This document shows, piece after piece, positions 1-8,560 of a stretch of 37,166 nt of DNA; within the stretch, counting starts at the first letter, position 1, and every line of letters starts with the position of its first letter. The notes below the pieces were generated by a model. That model was given only the letters and a program-made list of their open reading frames with translations. It had not been told where the DNA came from and made no database searches. A program made the translations under genes and the position numbers. The stretch is from Spirochaetia bacterium (lineage in GTDB: Bacteria > Spirochaetota > Leptospiria > Turneriellales > JAOUFE01), in contig JAOUFE010000008.1 in NCBI GenBank assembly GCA_029858425.1, positions 1-37,166 on the forward strand. The letters are read 5' to 3'.

Positions 1-195
1 CTTCTGGCGCGGAGCTATCTTTTGCGGTTTCCTGCGCTCCTTCTGGCGCGGAGCTATCTTTTGCGGTTTCCTGCGCTCCTTCTGGCGCGGAGCTATCTTT
101 TGCGGTTTCCTGCGCTCCTTCTGGCGCAGAGCTATCTTTACTGGTTTCGTGCGCTCCTTCTGGCGCGGAGCTATCTTTACTGCTTTCCGGCGCGG
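1..195 (-). repeat. 39-bp tandem repeat (13-residue protein repeat), continuing off the left edge
   Basis: Units lie at 1-39, 40-78, 79-117, 118-156 and 157-195. The first three are identical; the fourth differs at a few bases and the fifth decays at its end. The unit is 39 bp, a multiple of three, so copy-number changes keep the frame. Read on the minus strand each unit encodes [E][TS][AS]KDSSAPEGA[QH]. The identity of the outer copies suggests recent expansion. Confidence 0.95.
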
Positions 196-1306
196 CACTC
201 TCCCTGGCGGCATTCAGTGATTCTTCCGCTTTAGCGCTGTCTTTACCGGATTCTGAAGAAGTCTTTGATGCAGAACTGTCTTTATCCTGTTCCCCTGGGT
301 CTTGACTGGCAGGCGAAGACGAGATTTCAGGGGTTTCTTCAGATTCCACTTTCATTTTATTTGTTTCAAAAATGGCTTTTTCAATTTGAAAGATTCCTTC
401 AGATAATTCCTTTAGCAGTTTCTCCGTATTATTCGCAGGTTCAATATCTTCTGATGCTCTGTGAGGTGCGGCAGTACTTCCTGGCTCCCTTACTTTGTCA
501 AAAAAACCAAAGGGTTTATTTTGAGATTGTTGGGATTGATCTTTTGTATCCTGAGCTGTCTGTGCAAGAGCCTGAAAAAAACCAAATGGGGCAGGCATCT
601 GAGGCATAGGGGAGCCTGACCCGCCGGAATTAGGGGCATTGGGAGCCCAATTGGGAGCTCCCATAGCTCCGCCCATACCTGGCGATCCACCACCCATCAT
701 ACCACCACTCCCGGCAGTCCCGCCCATTGCTCCGCCAGAAGACGGTGGGGGAGCCCCTTGAGGAGCTGCGGTCATTTGAATTTGAATCGGCATGGACATT
801 CCCCCACCGCTCATGGAACTGCCCGATGATCCCGCTCCAGCTCCCGCCTGTCCGTTAGGCTGCGATGGTCCAGCGTATGAAATATCCAGTTGTACCTTGG
901 GAGAAAAAGGTTCGTCATAATTTACAAGAAAACCTTCAATATCCTTGATATTTTGCTCCATTTTTTCTCGCGATGATCGAACAGGAATTTTATTCAGCAT
1001 GCGCTGGTAGATATCCAGCGCCATCTGAAATTCTTTTCTGGAAATAAAACTCTCCGCGTTTAGAAGCGCTTTAAAATGGTGGTTATATGGACTGTTTCTG
1101 GGAATAATTTCAAAAGCCCTGTATGAAATTGGCGCATTCTTGCTCGAAGAAGCTTGTTTTTTAAACAAGTCTGCAAGTTCTCCGGATCCGCTTTTCTCTA
1201 AATCATCAGCCCGGCGACCATAAACAGGTTTTTTGGAATTTTTCCCAGAACTTCTTTTTGGATAGGCGTTAATTGCTGAATTGCGAAGTTGTTTTTTACG
1301 TTCCAT
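1..1306 (-). CDS. Low-complexity Gly/Met/Pro/Ser-rich repeat protein (C-terminus beyond left edge)
   Basis: The reading frame is open without a stop from an ATG at 1306 down to base 1, giving 435 codons and running out of the window. Residues 1-120 are basic and look helical, with a TPR-like stretch (KALLNAESF...KEFQMALDIYQRML). A middle block is rich in Gly, Met, Pro and Ser (for example MMGGGSPGMGGAMGAP). The motif PFGFF occurs twice, each time after a Pro/Asn-rich stretch. The C-terminal part is acidic and ends in 13-residue repeats of the form ETAKDSSAPEGAQ. There is no signal peptide or membrane segment, so it is probably cytoplasmic. It lies 97 bp downstream of the TPR lipoprotein on the same strand. 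No clear Shine-Dalgarno is visible before the ATG. I do not recognise the family. The open frame and protein-level repeat pattern make it a real gene. Confidence 0.8.
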   Translation of the reverse strand, partial: MERKKQLRNSAINAYPKRSSGKNSKKPVYGRRADDLEKSGSGELADLFKKQASSSKNAPISYRAFEIIPRNSPYNHHFKALLNAESFISRKEFQMALDIYQRMLNKIPVRSSREKMEQNIKDIEGFLVNYDEPFSPKVQLDISYAGPSQPNGQAGAGAGSSGSSMSGGGMSMPIQIQMTAAPQGAPPPSSGGAMGGTAGSGGMMGGGSPGMGGAMGAPNWAPNAPNSGGSGSPMPQMPAPFGFFQALAQTAQDTKDQSQQSQNKPFGFFDKVREPGSTAAPHRASEDIEPANNTEKLLKELSEGIFQIEKAIFETNKMKVESEETPEISSSPASQDPGEQDKDSSASKTSSESGKDSAKAEESLNAARESAAPESSKDSSAPEGAHETSKDSSAPEGAQETAKDSSAPEGAQETAKDSSAPEGAQETAKDSSAPE

Positions 1307-1403
1307 ATGATAAGTAAAATATATTATTTAGCGAAAAATATAACTATTATATATGATAAATTATCGATATTTGTAGACAGCAAACTTGAACTTTGTTATT
1401 TGT

Positions 1404-2183
1404 CTAATTTGCCGTTAACGAAGCTTCTTCTGCTTTTGCCTTGTCGATTAAGGCTGCTGAAGCGCCATTTTCTTGAAGAGATTTCATATATTTTTGGTAA
1501 TATGCATGAGATTCACCCTTATGGTTTAAATTCTTGTGGCATGATGCAAGCATTTTTAATAAATAAGAGTCTTTGCTAAAATCATTGTAGGCAATATTAA
1601 AATGCTCCAGAGCGGTTTTATAATCTTTATAGCCAAAAAAATAAATTTTTCCGATTAAAAGATGCCCGTAGTTTTTATTTATTCCTTTTTCCATGGCCGC
1701 ATTGATACTGGAAAGGGCTTCTTTGAAATGATTTTCATAAAATAAAACCATGCCATATTCTGCATAACTAAGCCCAAATTCAGGATTTTTCGCTATATTT
1801 TCCGATAACCATTTGTCGGCGCTCACTAAAAAATTTTTGTTTTCGTTGACATCCATAGATTGCTCATATCTTTTTAAAAATACAAGCCCCATATTATGCC
1901 TTGCATTGGGATAGTTTGGATCAATAAGGAGAGATTTGTTTAAAAAACTCTCTGCTTTGTCATAGTCTTTGGTATATTCTATGTAATAATTTGCAATTTC
2001 CTTGTATACTTCAGCGGTTGCTTTTTTTGTAGAAGCTTCTTCAAACTTCTTGATGGATTCATTGTATTTTCCTTCTGCTTTCAATTCCAGGCCTTCCTGA
2101 AATAATTTATCATAACTTTTCATGCAACCAGGACTTGCCAAAAACAAAACAATCATCATGCCCGAATATTTTTTTATAGTCAT
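1404..2183 (-). CDS. TPR-repeat lipoprotein
   Basis: The 259-residue protein begins with a basic, hydrophobic leader (MTIKKYSGMMIVLFLASPGC) ending in Cys20. The residues before it (ASPG) make a relaxed, spirochaete-style lipobox, so it is probably lipid-anchored. The rest is a helical array of TPR-like units from about residue 30 to 240, with recurring features such as a repeat built around Y-x-x-A-x-x-x-F and a final YQKYMKSL. Such proteins are usually protein-protein scaffolds in the cell envelope; the partner cannot be told from sequence. It is divergent from the dihydrouridine synthase gene (56 bp between starts) and upstream of the repeat protein at the left edge. TPR fold is well supported; lipidation is inference. 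Confidence 0.82.
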   Translation of the reverse strand: MTIKKYSGMMIVLFLASPGCMKSYDKLFQEGLELKAEGKYNESIKKFEEASTKKATAEVYKEIANYYIEYTKDYDKAESFLNKSLLIDPNYPNARHNMGLVFLKRYEQSMDVNENKNFLVSADKWLSENIAKNPEFGLSYAEYGMVLFYENHFKEALSSINAAMEKGINKNYGHLLIGKIYFFGYKDYKTALEHFNIAYNDFSKDSYLLKMLASCHKNLNHKGESHAYYQKYMKSLQENGASAALIDKAKAEEASLTAN

Positions 2184-2239
2184 ATACTTAAAAAATATAT
2201 ATTCTTAAAGAGTCAATAAAAAAAAGGCTATTTTCCCTC

Positions 2240-3190
2240 ATGCCCGGTACGCTTATAAATCAAATTGGTTCTGCTTCTTTTTCTCTGGCTCCCATGGATG
2301 GTTATACGGATATGCCGTTTCGGGTTGTTTGTCGGGAGCATGGATCTGCATTTTCCTTTAGCGAATTTGTTTCTGCCGATGCGGTATGTCGATATGTTCA
2401 AAAAACCCTGCATCAACTGACATTCAGGGAACAGGAAAGACCTGTCATCTTTCAGCTTTTTGGAAACGATGCGGACATTCTTGCTGAGGCTGCCGTTATA
2501 CTGGAAAGTTTAAAACCCGATGGTATTGATATTAATATGGGTTGTTCTGTTAAAAAAATATTTCAAAAAGGATCCGGAGTTGGTTTGATGCGCGATCCTG
2601 AAAAAGTAAAAAAAATATTTTCTAAACTGACCAAAAAAATTCAAATTCCGGTTTCTGGCAAGATTCGCCTTGGATGGTCAGAGGAAGAAAAAAACTATAT
2701 CGAAATTGGAAAAATACTGGAAGGAGAGGGCGCCTGGGCGGTTTTTATTCACGGAAGAACCAGACCCATGGCATATACCGGGAAAGCTTCATGGGAGGAT
2801 ATGGCAAAATTAAAAGAAAGCTTGAATATTCCGGTGTTTGGCAATGGGGATATTACAAGTTTGCAAGATGCTCGTTCTAAAATAAATCAATTTGGTTTTG
2901 ATGGAATACTTGTCGGACGAAAGGCCATTGGTAATCCATGGATTTTTTCTGATCAAAACCTGTCAGAAGTCTCGTATGAAAAGCGTTTACCTGTAATCCT
3001 TCAACACCTGGATTTAAATATGCAAATGTACGGTGAATCCAGGGGAGTTGTTTTATTTCGAAAGCATTTGTTTAAATATTTAAAAGGCCTGCCGTCTGTG
3101 TCGAATTTAAAAAACCAGTTGATAGAAAATAAATCCCTTAATGGAATTAAAGAACTTTTAAATGAATTTGAGGCGATATCCGGTTATTAA
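2240..3190 (+). CDS. dus: tRNA-dihydrouridine synthase (Dus family)
   Basis: This 316-residue protein reduces uridines in the tRNA D-loop to dihydrouridine with FMN and NADPH. The FMN-binding start of the TIM barrel is visible as LAPMDGYTD near residue 17, the substrate-side motif QLFGND follows near residue 75, and the catalytic cysteine sits in DINMGCSVKK near residue 100. The usual Pro after this Cys (GCP) is Ser here. Later barrel motifs are GKIRLGW, FIHGRTR, VFGNGDI and GILVGRKAIGNPW, and a helical C-terminal domain completes the family's usual length. I cannot assign DusA, B or C type. There is no strong Shine-Dalgarno before the ATG. Its stop overlaps the convergent fliM stop by 4 bp. 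Confidence 0.93.
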   Translation: MPGTLINQIGSASFSLAPMDGYTDMPFRVVCREHGSAFSFSEFVSADAVCRYVQKTLHQLTFREQERPVIFQLFGNDADILAEAAVILESLKPDGIDINMGCSVKKIFQKGSGVGLMRDPEKVKKIFSKLTKKIQIPVSGKIRLGWSEEEKNYIEIGKILEGEGAWAVFIHGRTRPMAYTGKASWEDMAKLKESLNIPVFGNGDITSLQDARSKINQFGFDGILVGRKAIGNPWIFSDQNLSEVSYEKRLPVILQHLDLNMQMYGESRGVVLFRKHLFKYLKGLPSVSNLKNQLIENKSLNGIKELLNEFEAISGY

Positions 3191-4209
3191 TACTCTTCCT
3201 GGGATCGACTGGTAATCAGGAATTCATCCGGAATATCGTGAACTTCTTCGCCTATTTGAACCGCAATATGGGCGCCCATATGGCCAGGGCGGCATTTATA
3301 TTTTGGTCTATCTCCAACGCGCAGTATCAAATCATCGTTGATTCGGGTATTTAGCTTTATGGTTTCTCCAATCTCCAGATTTAAAACATCCGAAAAGGGA
3401 AGCATTGCTTCGCCGATATCCACGCGAACATCCACTTCCACCTGATCCAGACGTCCCTCAATAATTTTTTGGTTTAATTCAGATTCTCCCCTGCGGATAG
3501 AAGAAAACCAGTATTGTGCTGATAATTTCGCAATAATCGGTTCGATAGTAATGTAGGGAATACATAGATTCATCATTCCCTCGCTTTCTCCGATTTTCGT
3601 TTCCAGAGTGATTAACATCACCATCTCATTTGGAGGAACAATCTGGGCAAACTGCGGATTGGTTTCAATTGTACCCAGTCTGGGGCGAAGATCAATTACG
3701 GTCGACCACGCCTCCCTCAGGTTTCCCAGTATGTGAACAACGATACCTTCAATTACAGAAAGCTCAATGTCGGTTAACTCGCGGTTAATTTTATAGTGCT
3801 CTCCTGCGCCCCCGAACAACCTGTCGATAATGGTGAAAGTGATGGCCGGGTCTACTTCAAGAATGGCTGAGCCTTTTAACGGATCCATGTTTATGAGGGC
3901 AAGAGTAGTAGGGTTTGGGATAGATCGAATAAATTCTTCGTATGTAAGCTGATCCACGCTCGTAACATGGACACCGACCATAGATCTCAATTTTGCTGAA
4001 AGAGCAGTAGTCGTTAAACGGGCAAATGTTTCATGCATCATTTGAACAGTACGAATCTGGTCTTTTGAAAATTTATCAGGACGCTTGAAATCATAAATTT
4101 TAACTTTCTTTTGTTCTGCCTGCTGGGAAAATTCTTCCGGAGCAACATCCCCGCTGGAAATTGCATTCAGCAGTTGATCTATTTCATCTTGTGATAGAAT
4201 ATCCGTCAT
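3187..4209 (-). CDS. fliM: Flagellar motor switch protein FliM
   Basis: The 340-residue protein is the middle component of the flagellar C-ring, which sets rotation direction when phosphorylated CheY binds. The N-terminus has the CheY-binding segment LSQDEIDQLLNAI. After a linker, the CheC-like middle domain runs from about residue 55 to 230 and includes RLFGGAGE. A SpoA/FliN-like domain (VDVRVDIGEAMLPFSDVLNLEIGE) ends the protein. Length and domain order are normal for FliM. It is the last gene of a four-gene minus-strand cluster, 19 bp (or more, depending on the upstream stop) after an exported protein of unknown function, rather than among other C-ring or export genes. That neighbourhood suggests co-expression with the two upstream regulatory-looking proteins. 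Confidence 0.97.
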   Translation of the reverse strand: MTDILSQDEIDQLLNAISSGDVAPEEFSQQAEQKKVKIYDFKRPDKFSKDQIRTVQMMHETFARLTTTALSAKLRSMVGVHVTSVDQLTYEEFIRSIPNPTTLALINMDPLKGSAILEVDPAITFTIIDRLFGGAGEHYKINRELTDIELSVIEGIVVHILGNLREAWSTVIDLRPRLGTIETNPQFAQIVPPNEMVMLITLETKIGESEGMMNLCIPYITIEPIIAKLSAQYWFSSIRRGESELNQKIIEGRLDQVEVDVRVDIGEAMLPFSDVLNLEIGETIKLNTRINDDLILRVGDRPKYKCRPGHMGAHIAVQIGEEVHDIPDEFLITSRSQEEY

Positions 4210-4228
4210 AATATACCGCCGTAAAAAA

Positions 4229-5260
4229 CTACTTGACTAATTGCGACTCGACTCCCGAAACCTGCCATAAATTTTTCATTGGGCTCAAGTAATAAGTATA
4301 TACAAAATCACGGTCAAAGCCATCTATTTCTCGCATAGCTTTGACCGTTACTCTCGCATTTCGATTTTCCAGAGATTCTCCCAATACCGCAAATTTAATT
4401 AATTTGTGGCGAGAGCTGCCCATCAAAAATTTTTTAAAATCGTCTATAACCATATTTTTCTTGTCTTCGGGCGCTCTGATGTATTGCCTTGCATGATCCG
4501 GATAATCTCTGATGACTTCAAAGAGGTCTATATATTTAAAAAAAGTTTTCCAGTCTTTTTCATACTCTGCGGTCAACATTAAATAAACAACTTCTTTGGG
4601 GGACACGTTTAACTCTTGAAAAGGCAAGCTGTTTTCTGCATAATAGCTGTTGTTTCTCGAATCATTTTCCTGATCCACAAGTATGTTGTAGTCGTTGTTT
4701 GAACGAATATAATATTCATTTGATTGTTCAGGATTTGGATAGAAATATGCCGAAATATTGAAATTGTTGACTCCGGACTTTAAATTTCCCGTATTTACCA
4801 GATCTTGAAGTTTAAACGATCGTGTGATTGACTCGTCGGGCTGCAATATGATTGCTCTGGCATTGTAATCTGTTCCGGTATAGTCGCTGTAAAAAGATGA
4901 GTTTTGAACCATTTTTTTTCTCGTTTCCTGATTGTTTGGTTTTAAAGGAAGACTTTGACCTTTTTGATCTCGAATAATAAATGTAAAATTTTTTATGCTT
5001 TCATTGTCAAAATAAATGGTAACGGGGTAAAAACCATGATTCCTTATTTGACAATCTATAATAATTGGTTCGCCTGCCAGATATCGCGCTTTGGAAGACA
5101 ATAAAGTAAAATTTAATCCCTGACTTGAATAGCTTTCGCTCAGGTTTCCGCGTGCGTCATACTTTGGCCATCCTTGAGCATGCACGGTTAATGCGGGGCT
5201 GAAAAATATAATTAGCAAAAGCGACGCTATTAAAGCATTATTACATTTCCATTGAGACAT
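4229..5260 (-). CDS. Exported protein of unknown function in the fliM cluster
   Basis: I prefer the ATG at 5260 (343 residues), which places a good signal peptide at the start: a short polar head, the hydrophobic run ALIASLLLIIFF and a likely cleavage after VHAQ. A TTG at 5281 would add seven residues. The mature N-terminal half looks like a beta-sandwich: LLSSKARYLAGEPIIIDCQIRN followed by VTIYFDN is typical of Ig-like or macroglobulin-type domains. The C-terminal third is helical, followed by a strand-rich segment (ARVTVKAMREIDG...VYTYYLS) that might bind ligand or partner. It is probably periplasmic. No family is recognised. The 19-bp spacing to fliM and 52 bp (31 bp from the TTG) to the upstream gene imply one transcript. 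Confidence 0.82.
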   Translation of the reverse strand: MSQWKCNNALIASLLLIIFFSPALTVHAQGWPKYDARGNLSESYSSQGLNFTLLSSKARYLAGEPIIIDCQIRNHGFYPVTIYFDNESIKNFTFIIRDQKGQSLPLKPNNQETRKKMVQNSSFYSDYTGTDYNARAIILQPDESITRSFKLQDLVNTGNLKSGVNNFNISAYFYPNPEQSNEYYIRSNNDYNILVDQENDSRNNSYYAENSLPFQELNVSPKEVVYLMLTAEYEKDWKTFFKYIDLFEVIRDYPDHARQYIRAPEDKKNMVIDDFKKFLMGSSRHKLIKFAVLGESLENRNARVTVKAMREIDGFDRDFVYTYYLSPMKNLWQVSGVESQLVK

Positions 5261-5312
5261 AACATTATTAATTTCGGTCAAATTGTGAAATATATTAATA
5301 AAAGTTTCACGA

Positions 5313-7016
5313 TTAAAAATTAATGAGAGCTTCCAGGTTTTTTTCTTTATCCTCAGGCCGGTGATAAATCCTGTTATAGATTACAGGGCGTTTTACTTCT
5401 TGCGGAAACCAGATCGATATTTTCTTGACAAGACTTTTATCATAAAGCCATAATTCCGATTTTTCTATATTTTCAAATATCAGAATTATCTTGTTTGAAA
5501 ATAAATCTGAAATAAACTTGAAATTTTTAAATTCCTTACCTATGTTTTTTCTTAATTTTTTTCGTATAGATTCACCTTGTTTTTCACCCAGAATAGAGCT
5601 TATTCTTTCAAGGTTGGCTATATGCACTATTAGGAGGCCAAAAGATATATTTTTTTCAGCTAATTTTTTTTCCTGTCGGGTCAGGGTATTCTTAATTCCA
5701 CCAAGAGGATCCGTAATCGATATTTTCAGGTTTTTCTCGGCTTTTTTTAAATAATCGTGACTCAGGTAGTACCAAAAGTAGGAAATTATCAGGTTTTGGG
5801 CATAAAGCATGTATTCCGATGGAACCTCTTTTTGCACTTTTAATAAAATAAAAAAACCGTAAAGACTTCCATGAAAGAAAAGTGACAGCACCTGACTCTC
5901 CTGAAAAAGAGCCAAATCTTCTCGTGTAAATTTCAGGTTAAAAAGCGAGGAAGGATTTTCCAATAGATTATTGTGAGCAGTCCATCCATGGCTTTGCTGA
6001 AATTTATATATATCAGAATCGCCGGGCAAAAATTTCAGGTTGTCATAGCTTGATTTTTGCAAACCCTTTTGAGATACGAGAGTGTATTCATTTTTTTCAT
6101 TAAGCACGAAAAACAGGTAGGCCTGGAAGGAAAAAACATTTGTCATATAAGTTTCAAATATTTCCTTTGTTTTTTCCGGGGTTTCGCCGCTTTGAATTTG
6201 CTGCTGAAAGTAAATATATTGCTGATAAATTTTCTCCCTTGTACTCCATAATTTTTTTTGATTATTTAGAACCTCCGCCTGGGAAATAGTATAATAAAAC
6301 GCTCCAATGATTTCGCCAAGTAATTTAAGATATAATAAATCTTCGATAGAATAATCTGCCGCGCTTATGGTTTTCCCTAATAAAATAAAACCAAATAAAT
6401 TTTCATATTGTACAACAGGGATAATAAGTTCAGGTTGAATGGAGCTAAACCAGTTATACTCATCCCCAACGATATTCATCAGGATTTTGTTCCCATAATG
6501 AATGTTCAAATCCTTGTTTAATACCCTTTCGATCCCCGACCTTTTGGATAAATGAAATTCATCGGGAAAAATAAAACCTTTGGAAGCTTTTAGTTCCATG
6601 CGCTGATCGTCGTGTATGAAAATTGCGGCTTCACGAGCTCCTACCTGACCAAGTATATTAAAAAGTATCGATTCCCATAAATCTTCCGGGTTTTCAGTCA
6701 GGGCAAGTTCTTTGCATAATTCAAGGAGATTAATCAGGGCTTCAATCCGGCTGTTGAGGGAATAGTCCGATTCCGAAGGAAGTGTTGACCCCAAAATATC
6801 ATCGGGAAGGAGATAACGAGACAATTGTTGTTCCAGACCAGATAGTCCGGTTTTAAGCAGTTCTTCTTTTTTAATTAAACCCTTTTTTTTTAAAATATCC
6901 TTAATTTGCGCATTTTCAGCGAATTCATCGTTCAGTTGAAATCCTGGCATATCAACCATGGATTGACTCGATGACGATACATTACGCGCGCTGTCGGCTT
7001 TATCTTTTAAACCCAT
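5313..7016 (-). CDS. GAF-like protein with C-terminal degenerate GGDEF domain
   Basis: The 567-residue protein has no signal peptide or membrane segment. Residues of about 90-235 resemble a GAF sensor domain (ILGQVGAREAAIFIHDDQR, then SIQPELIIPVVQYENLFGFILLGK). A second GAF-like region lies at about 270-410. The last 130 residues match a diguanylate cyclase fold: ITDPLGGIKN in place of the usual D-x-LT-GL-NR start, then LLIVHIANLERI. The active-site GGDEF signature is replaced by SDLFSNKIILIF, so cyclase activity is very unlikely. A role as c-di-GMP or nucleotide-responsive adaptor is possible but inferred. Its ATG shares one base with the stop of the upstream acidic-protein gene (TAATG), which suggests translational coupling. 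Confidence 0.8.
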   Translation of the reverse strand: MGLKDKADSARNVSSSSQSMVDMPGFQLNDEFAENAQIKDILKKKGLIKKEELLKTGLSGLEQQLSRYLLPDDILGSTLPSESDYSLNSRIEALINLLELCKELALTENPEDLWESILFNILGQVGAREAAIFIHDDQRMELKASKGFIFPDEFHLSKRSGIERVLNKDLNIHYGNKILMNIVGDEYNWFSSIQPELIIPVVQYENLFGFILLGKTISAADYSIEDLLYLKLLGEIIGAFYYTISQAEVLNNQKKLWSTREKIYQQYIYFQQQIQSGETPEKTKEIFETYMTNVFSFQAYLFFVLNEKNEYTLVSQKGLQKSSYDNLKFLPGDSDIYKFQQSHGWTAHNNLLENPSSLFNLKFTREDLALFQESQVLSLFFHGSLYGFFILLKVQKEVPSEYMLYAQNLIISYFWYYLSHDYLKKAEKNLKISITDPLGGIKNTLTRQEKKLAEKNISFGLLIVHIANLERISSILGEKQGESIRKKLRKNIGKEFKNFKFISDLFSNKIILIFENIEKSELWLYDKSLVKKISIWFPQEVKRPVIYNRIYHRPEDKEKNLEALINF

Positions 7017-8269
7017 TATAATCCAAGGTCATCCATAACTTTCTGGTATAATTTAAAATACTCTGATCTCGCGAACTTTTCAATCATGTCGTCCGGCAAT
7101 TCCCCAAGCAAATTATCCAGATAGGCAACCACTTTTCGCAGGTCGTCCCGGTTTGGCAAGGAAACAGGGTTCTCATCGTAGAAATTTACCTGACCTTCAT
7201 CATCGGAAATCGTATTATCAATGACCGGCTGGCTCTCTGGATTCGCTTCCGGTTTTGTATCCCCAAATTCTTCAGGTTTTATTTCGGGAGATTTATAATC
7301 TTCAGGAGAAATATTGATTTCCCAGTCATCGTTTTCTTCTTCGTTCAGTACTTTGTTGTCTTCCATAATGGACTGTTCGGTGAATTCTTCATTCGTCGGC
7401 TCTTCGTCCAATGTTTTTTCATCATTGATGACCTGAATATCCATATCTGCATCCGGAGAGCTTAAGTCTGTATCCGTAAATACAAAATCTTCTTCTGAAT
7501 GGCTCTCTCGCCCAGGGGAAGGTTTCTTGAATTCCTCCGACATTGAAATTTCATCGAGTTCGTCGTCAGATAGAGCAATGGGACCTTCGTCAACATCTTC
7601 TTTAAAGAAGGAATCTTGAGTATTGGAAGCCGGTTCCTCATCTTCAAGAGCAGGTATATCGGATAATGCGTTTTCGAGTTCGTCGTCAGATAGAGCAATG
7701 GGACCTTCGTCAACATCTTCTTTAAAGAAAGACTCTTGAGTATTGGAAGCCGGTTCCTCATCTTCAAGAGCAGGTATATCGGATAATGCGTTTTCGAGTT
7801 CGTCGTCAACAGAATCTATATCAAGTGATTGTGTATTAGATCGGATGGGAGAGGAGGTACTAATATCCATATTAAAATCTGGATCGTCCTCCATATCGAT
7901 CGCATCAGCTTCCCTGTCCAAAGAATCTATTTGAAACAACGTTCCATCAGCCAGAACATTTTCAAGTTCTTCTTCGGACAACTCCAGCTGTACTTCTTCG
8001 TCAGATTCGACGCCTGCCACCTCTGGATCCGGAGATTCATAATGAGAACTATTAAGAACAGATTTATTCTCTATTTCATCAGGATTTTCAAAACCGTCGT
8101 CATCCTGGAATTGAATTGTGGGCATTTCCGGAATTTGAGATAATTCCTCATCGGATGACAGGATATGAGTTTTCCATATATTTTTTTCATCATCAAAAAC
8201 TTCCTCTTGGGGATCCGCCAGCAAAGAATCAAATTCGTCTGCGATTGTTTTTTCAATGCCCTTAATCAT
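7016..8269 (-). CDS. Highly acidic repeat protein, first gene of the fliM cluster
   Basis: The 417-residue protein is dominated by Asp, Glu and Ser and has no signal peptide or membrane span. Residues of about 155-235 contain two nearly identical 40-residue repeats with the core ELENALSDIPALEDEEPAS, and related ELEELENVLADG and LSDDELDEIS segments flank them. The last 50 residues are different and look folded: NRDDLRKVVAYLDNLLGELP, then EKFARSEYFKLYQKVMDDLG. Such acidic, repeat-rich chains with a short folded tail are often disordered scaffolds. The tail is leucine-rich and could bind a partner. It starts at an ATG at 8269 facing the long intergenic region and is coupled to the GAF-like gene. 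No family recognised. Confidence 0.82.
   Translation of the reverse strand: MIKGIEKTIADEFDSLLADPQEEVFDDEKNIWKTHILSSDEELSQIPEMPTIQFQDDDGFENPDEIENKSVLNSSHYESPDPEVAGVESDEEVQLELSEEELENVLADGTLFQIDSLDREADAIDMEDDPDFNMDISTSSPIRSNTQSLDIDSVDDELENALSDIPALEDEEPASNTQESFFKEDVDEGPIALSDDELENALSDIPALEDEEPASNTQDSFFKEDVDEGPIALSDDELDEISMSEEFKKPSPGRESHSEEDFVFTDTDLSSPDADMDIQVINDEKTLDEEPTNEEFTEQSIMEDNKVLNEEENDDWEINISPEDYKSPEIKPEEFGDTKPEANPESQPVIDNTISDDEGQVNFYDENPVSLPNRDDLRKVVAYLDNLLGELPDDMIEKFARSEYFKLYQKVMDDLGL
7561..7800 (-). repeat. 120-bp tandem duplication within the acidic protein gene
   Basis: Bases 7561-7680 and 7681-7800 are two copies that I can tell apart at only two positions (7610/7730 and 7613/7733). 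The match continues for a few bases into a partial third copy after 7800. At the protein level each copy is 40 residues, so the frame is preserved. Confidence 0.95.
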
Positions 8270-8479
8270 TTTTACAATTATCGACTTGCCCTTTCAATAT
8301 CTTAAAAGGCAATATACAATAGCGAGAGCATATATTCCAGATAATTGGATTTACAGATACAAGTTTTGCCTAAAATTGGGCATTACTATAGTTTGTCGCA
8401 TGGTTCAGCATTTCATTGTGTACTTTTGGTAATGGAAGTGATTACTCAGGAACAGCGGCCCTGTTTGGGGTACGGTTTT

Positions 8480-8512
8480 GCGATTTTGGGGCGCTTCGCG
8501 CCCCCAAATCGC
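8480..8512. repeat. Strong GC-rich inverted repeat (15-bp arms, 3-nt loop)
   Basis: The arms GCGATTTTGGGGCGC (8480-8494) and GCGCCCCCAAATCGC (8498-8512) are complementary except at one position and enclose TTC. No T-run follows, and the site lies between divergent genes, so an ordinary terminator is unlikely. It may be part of a mobile or dispersed repeat, or a regulatory structure. Confidence 0.8.
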
Positions 8513-8544
8513 TCATCTTGCTATGTTCCAGCGTAAATATCGAA

Positions 8545-8560
8545 GTTCCTGCCCAGGAAC
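8545..8560. promoter_or_regulatory. 16-bp perfect palindrome, possible operator or repeat end
   Basis: GTTCCTG (8545-8551) and CAGGAAC (8554-8560) are perfect inverted copies around CC. The half-site also occurs nearby as GGAACA (8449-8454) and TGTTCC (8524-8529). It could bind a dimeric regulator of the act operon. It also overlaps a word found near 26992-27008, which argues for a dispersed repeat instead. Confidence 0.35.

Noticed and set aside
1-195. CRISPR-like array
   Set aside because: The 39-bp units abut with no unique spacers and encode an in-frame protein repeat.
7462-7809. Second frame inside the acidic protein gene
   Set aside because: Its internal repetition simply mirrors the 120-bp DNA duplication of the real gene.
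8480-8512. Rho-independent terminator
   Set aside because: No T-run on either side and both neighbouring genes point away from it.
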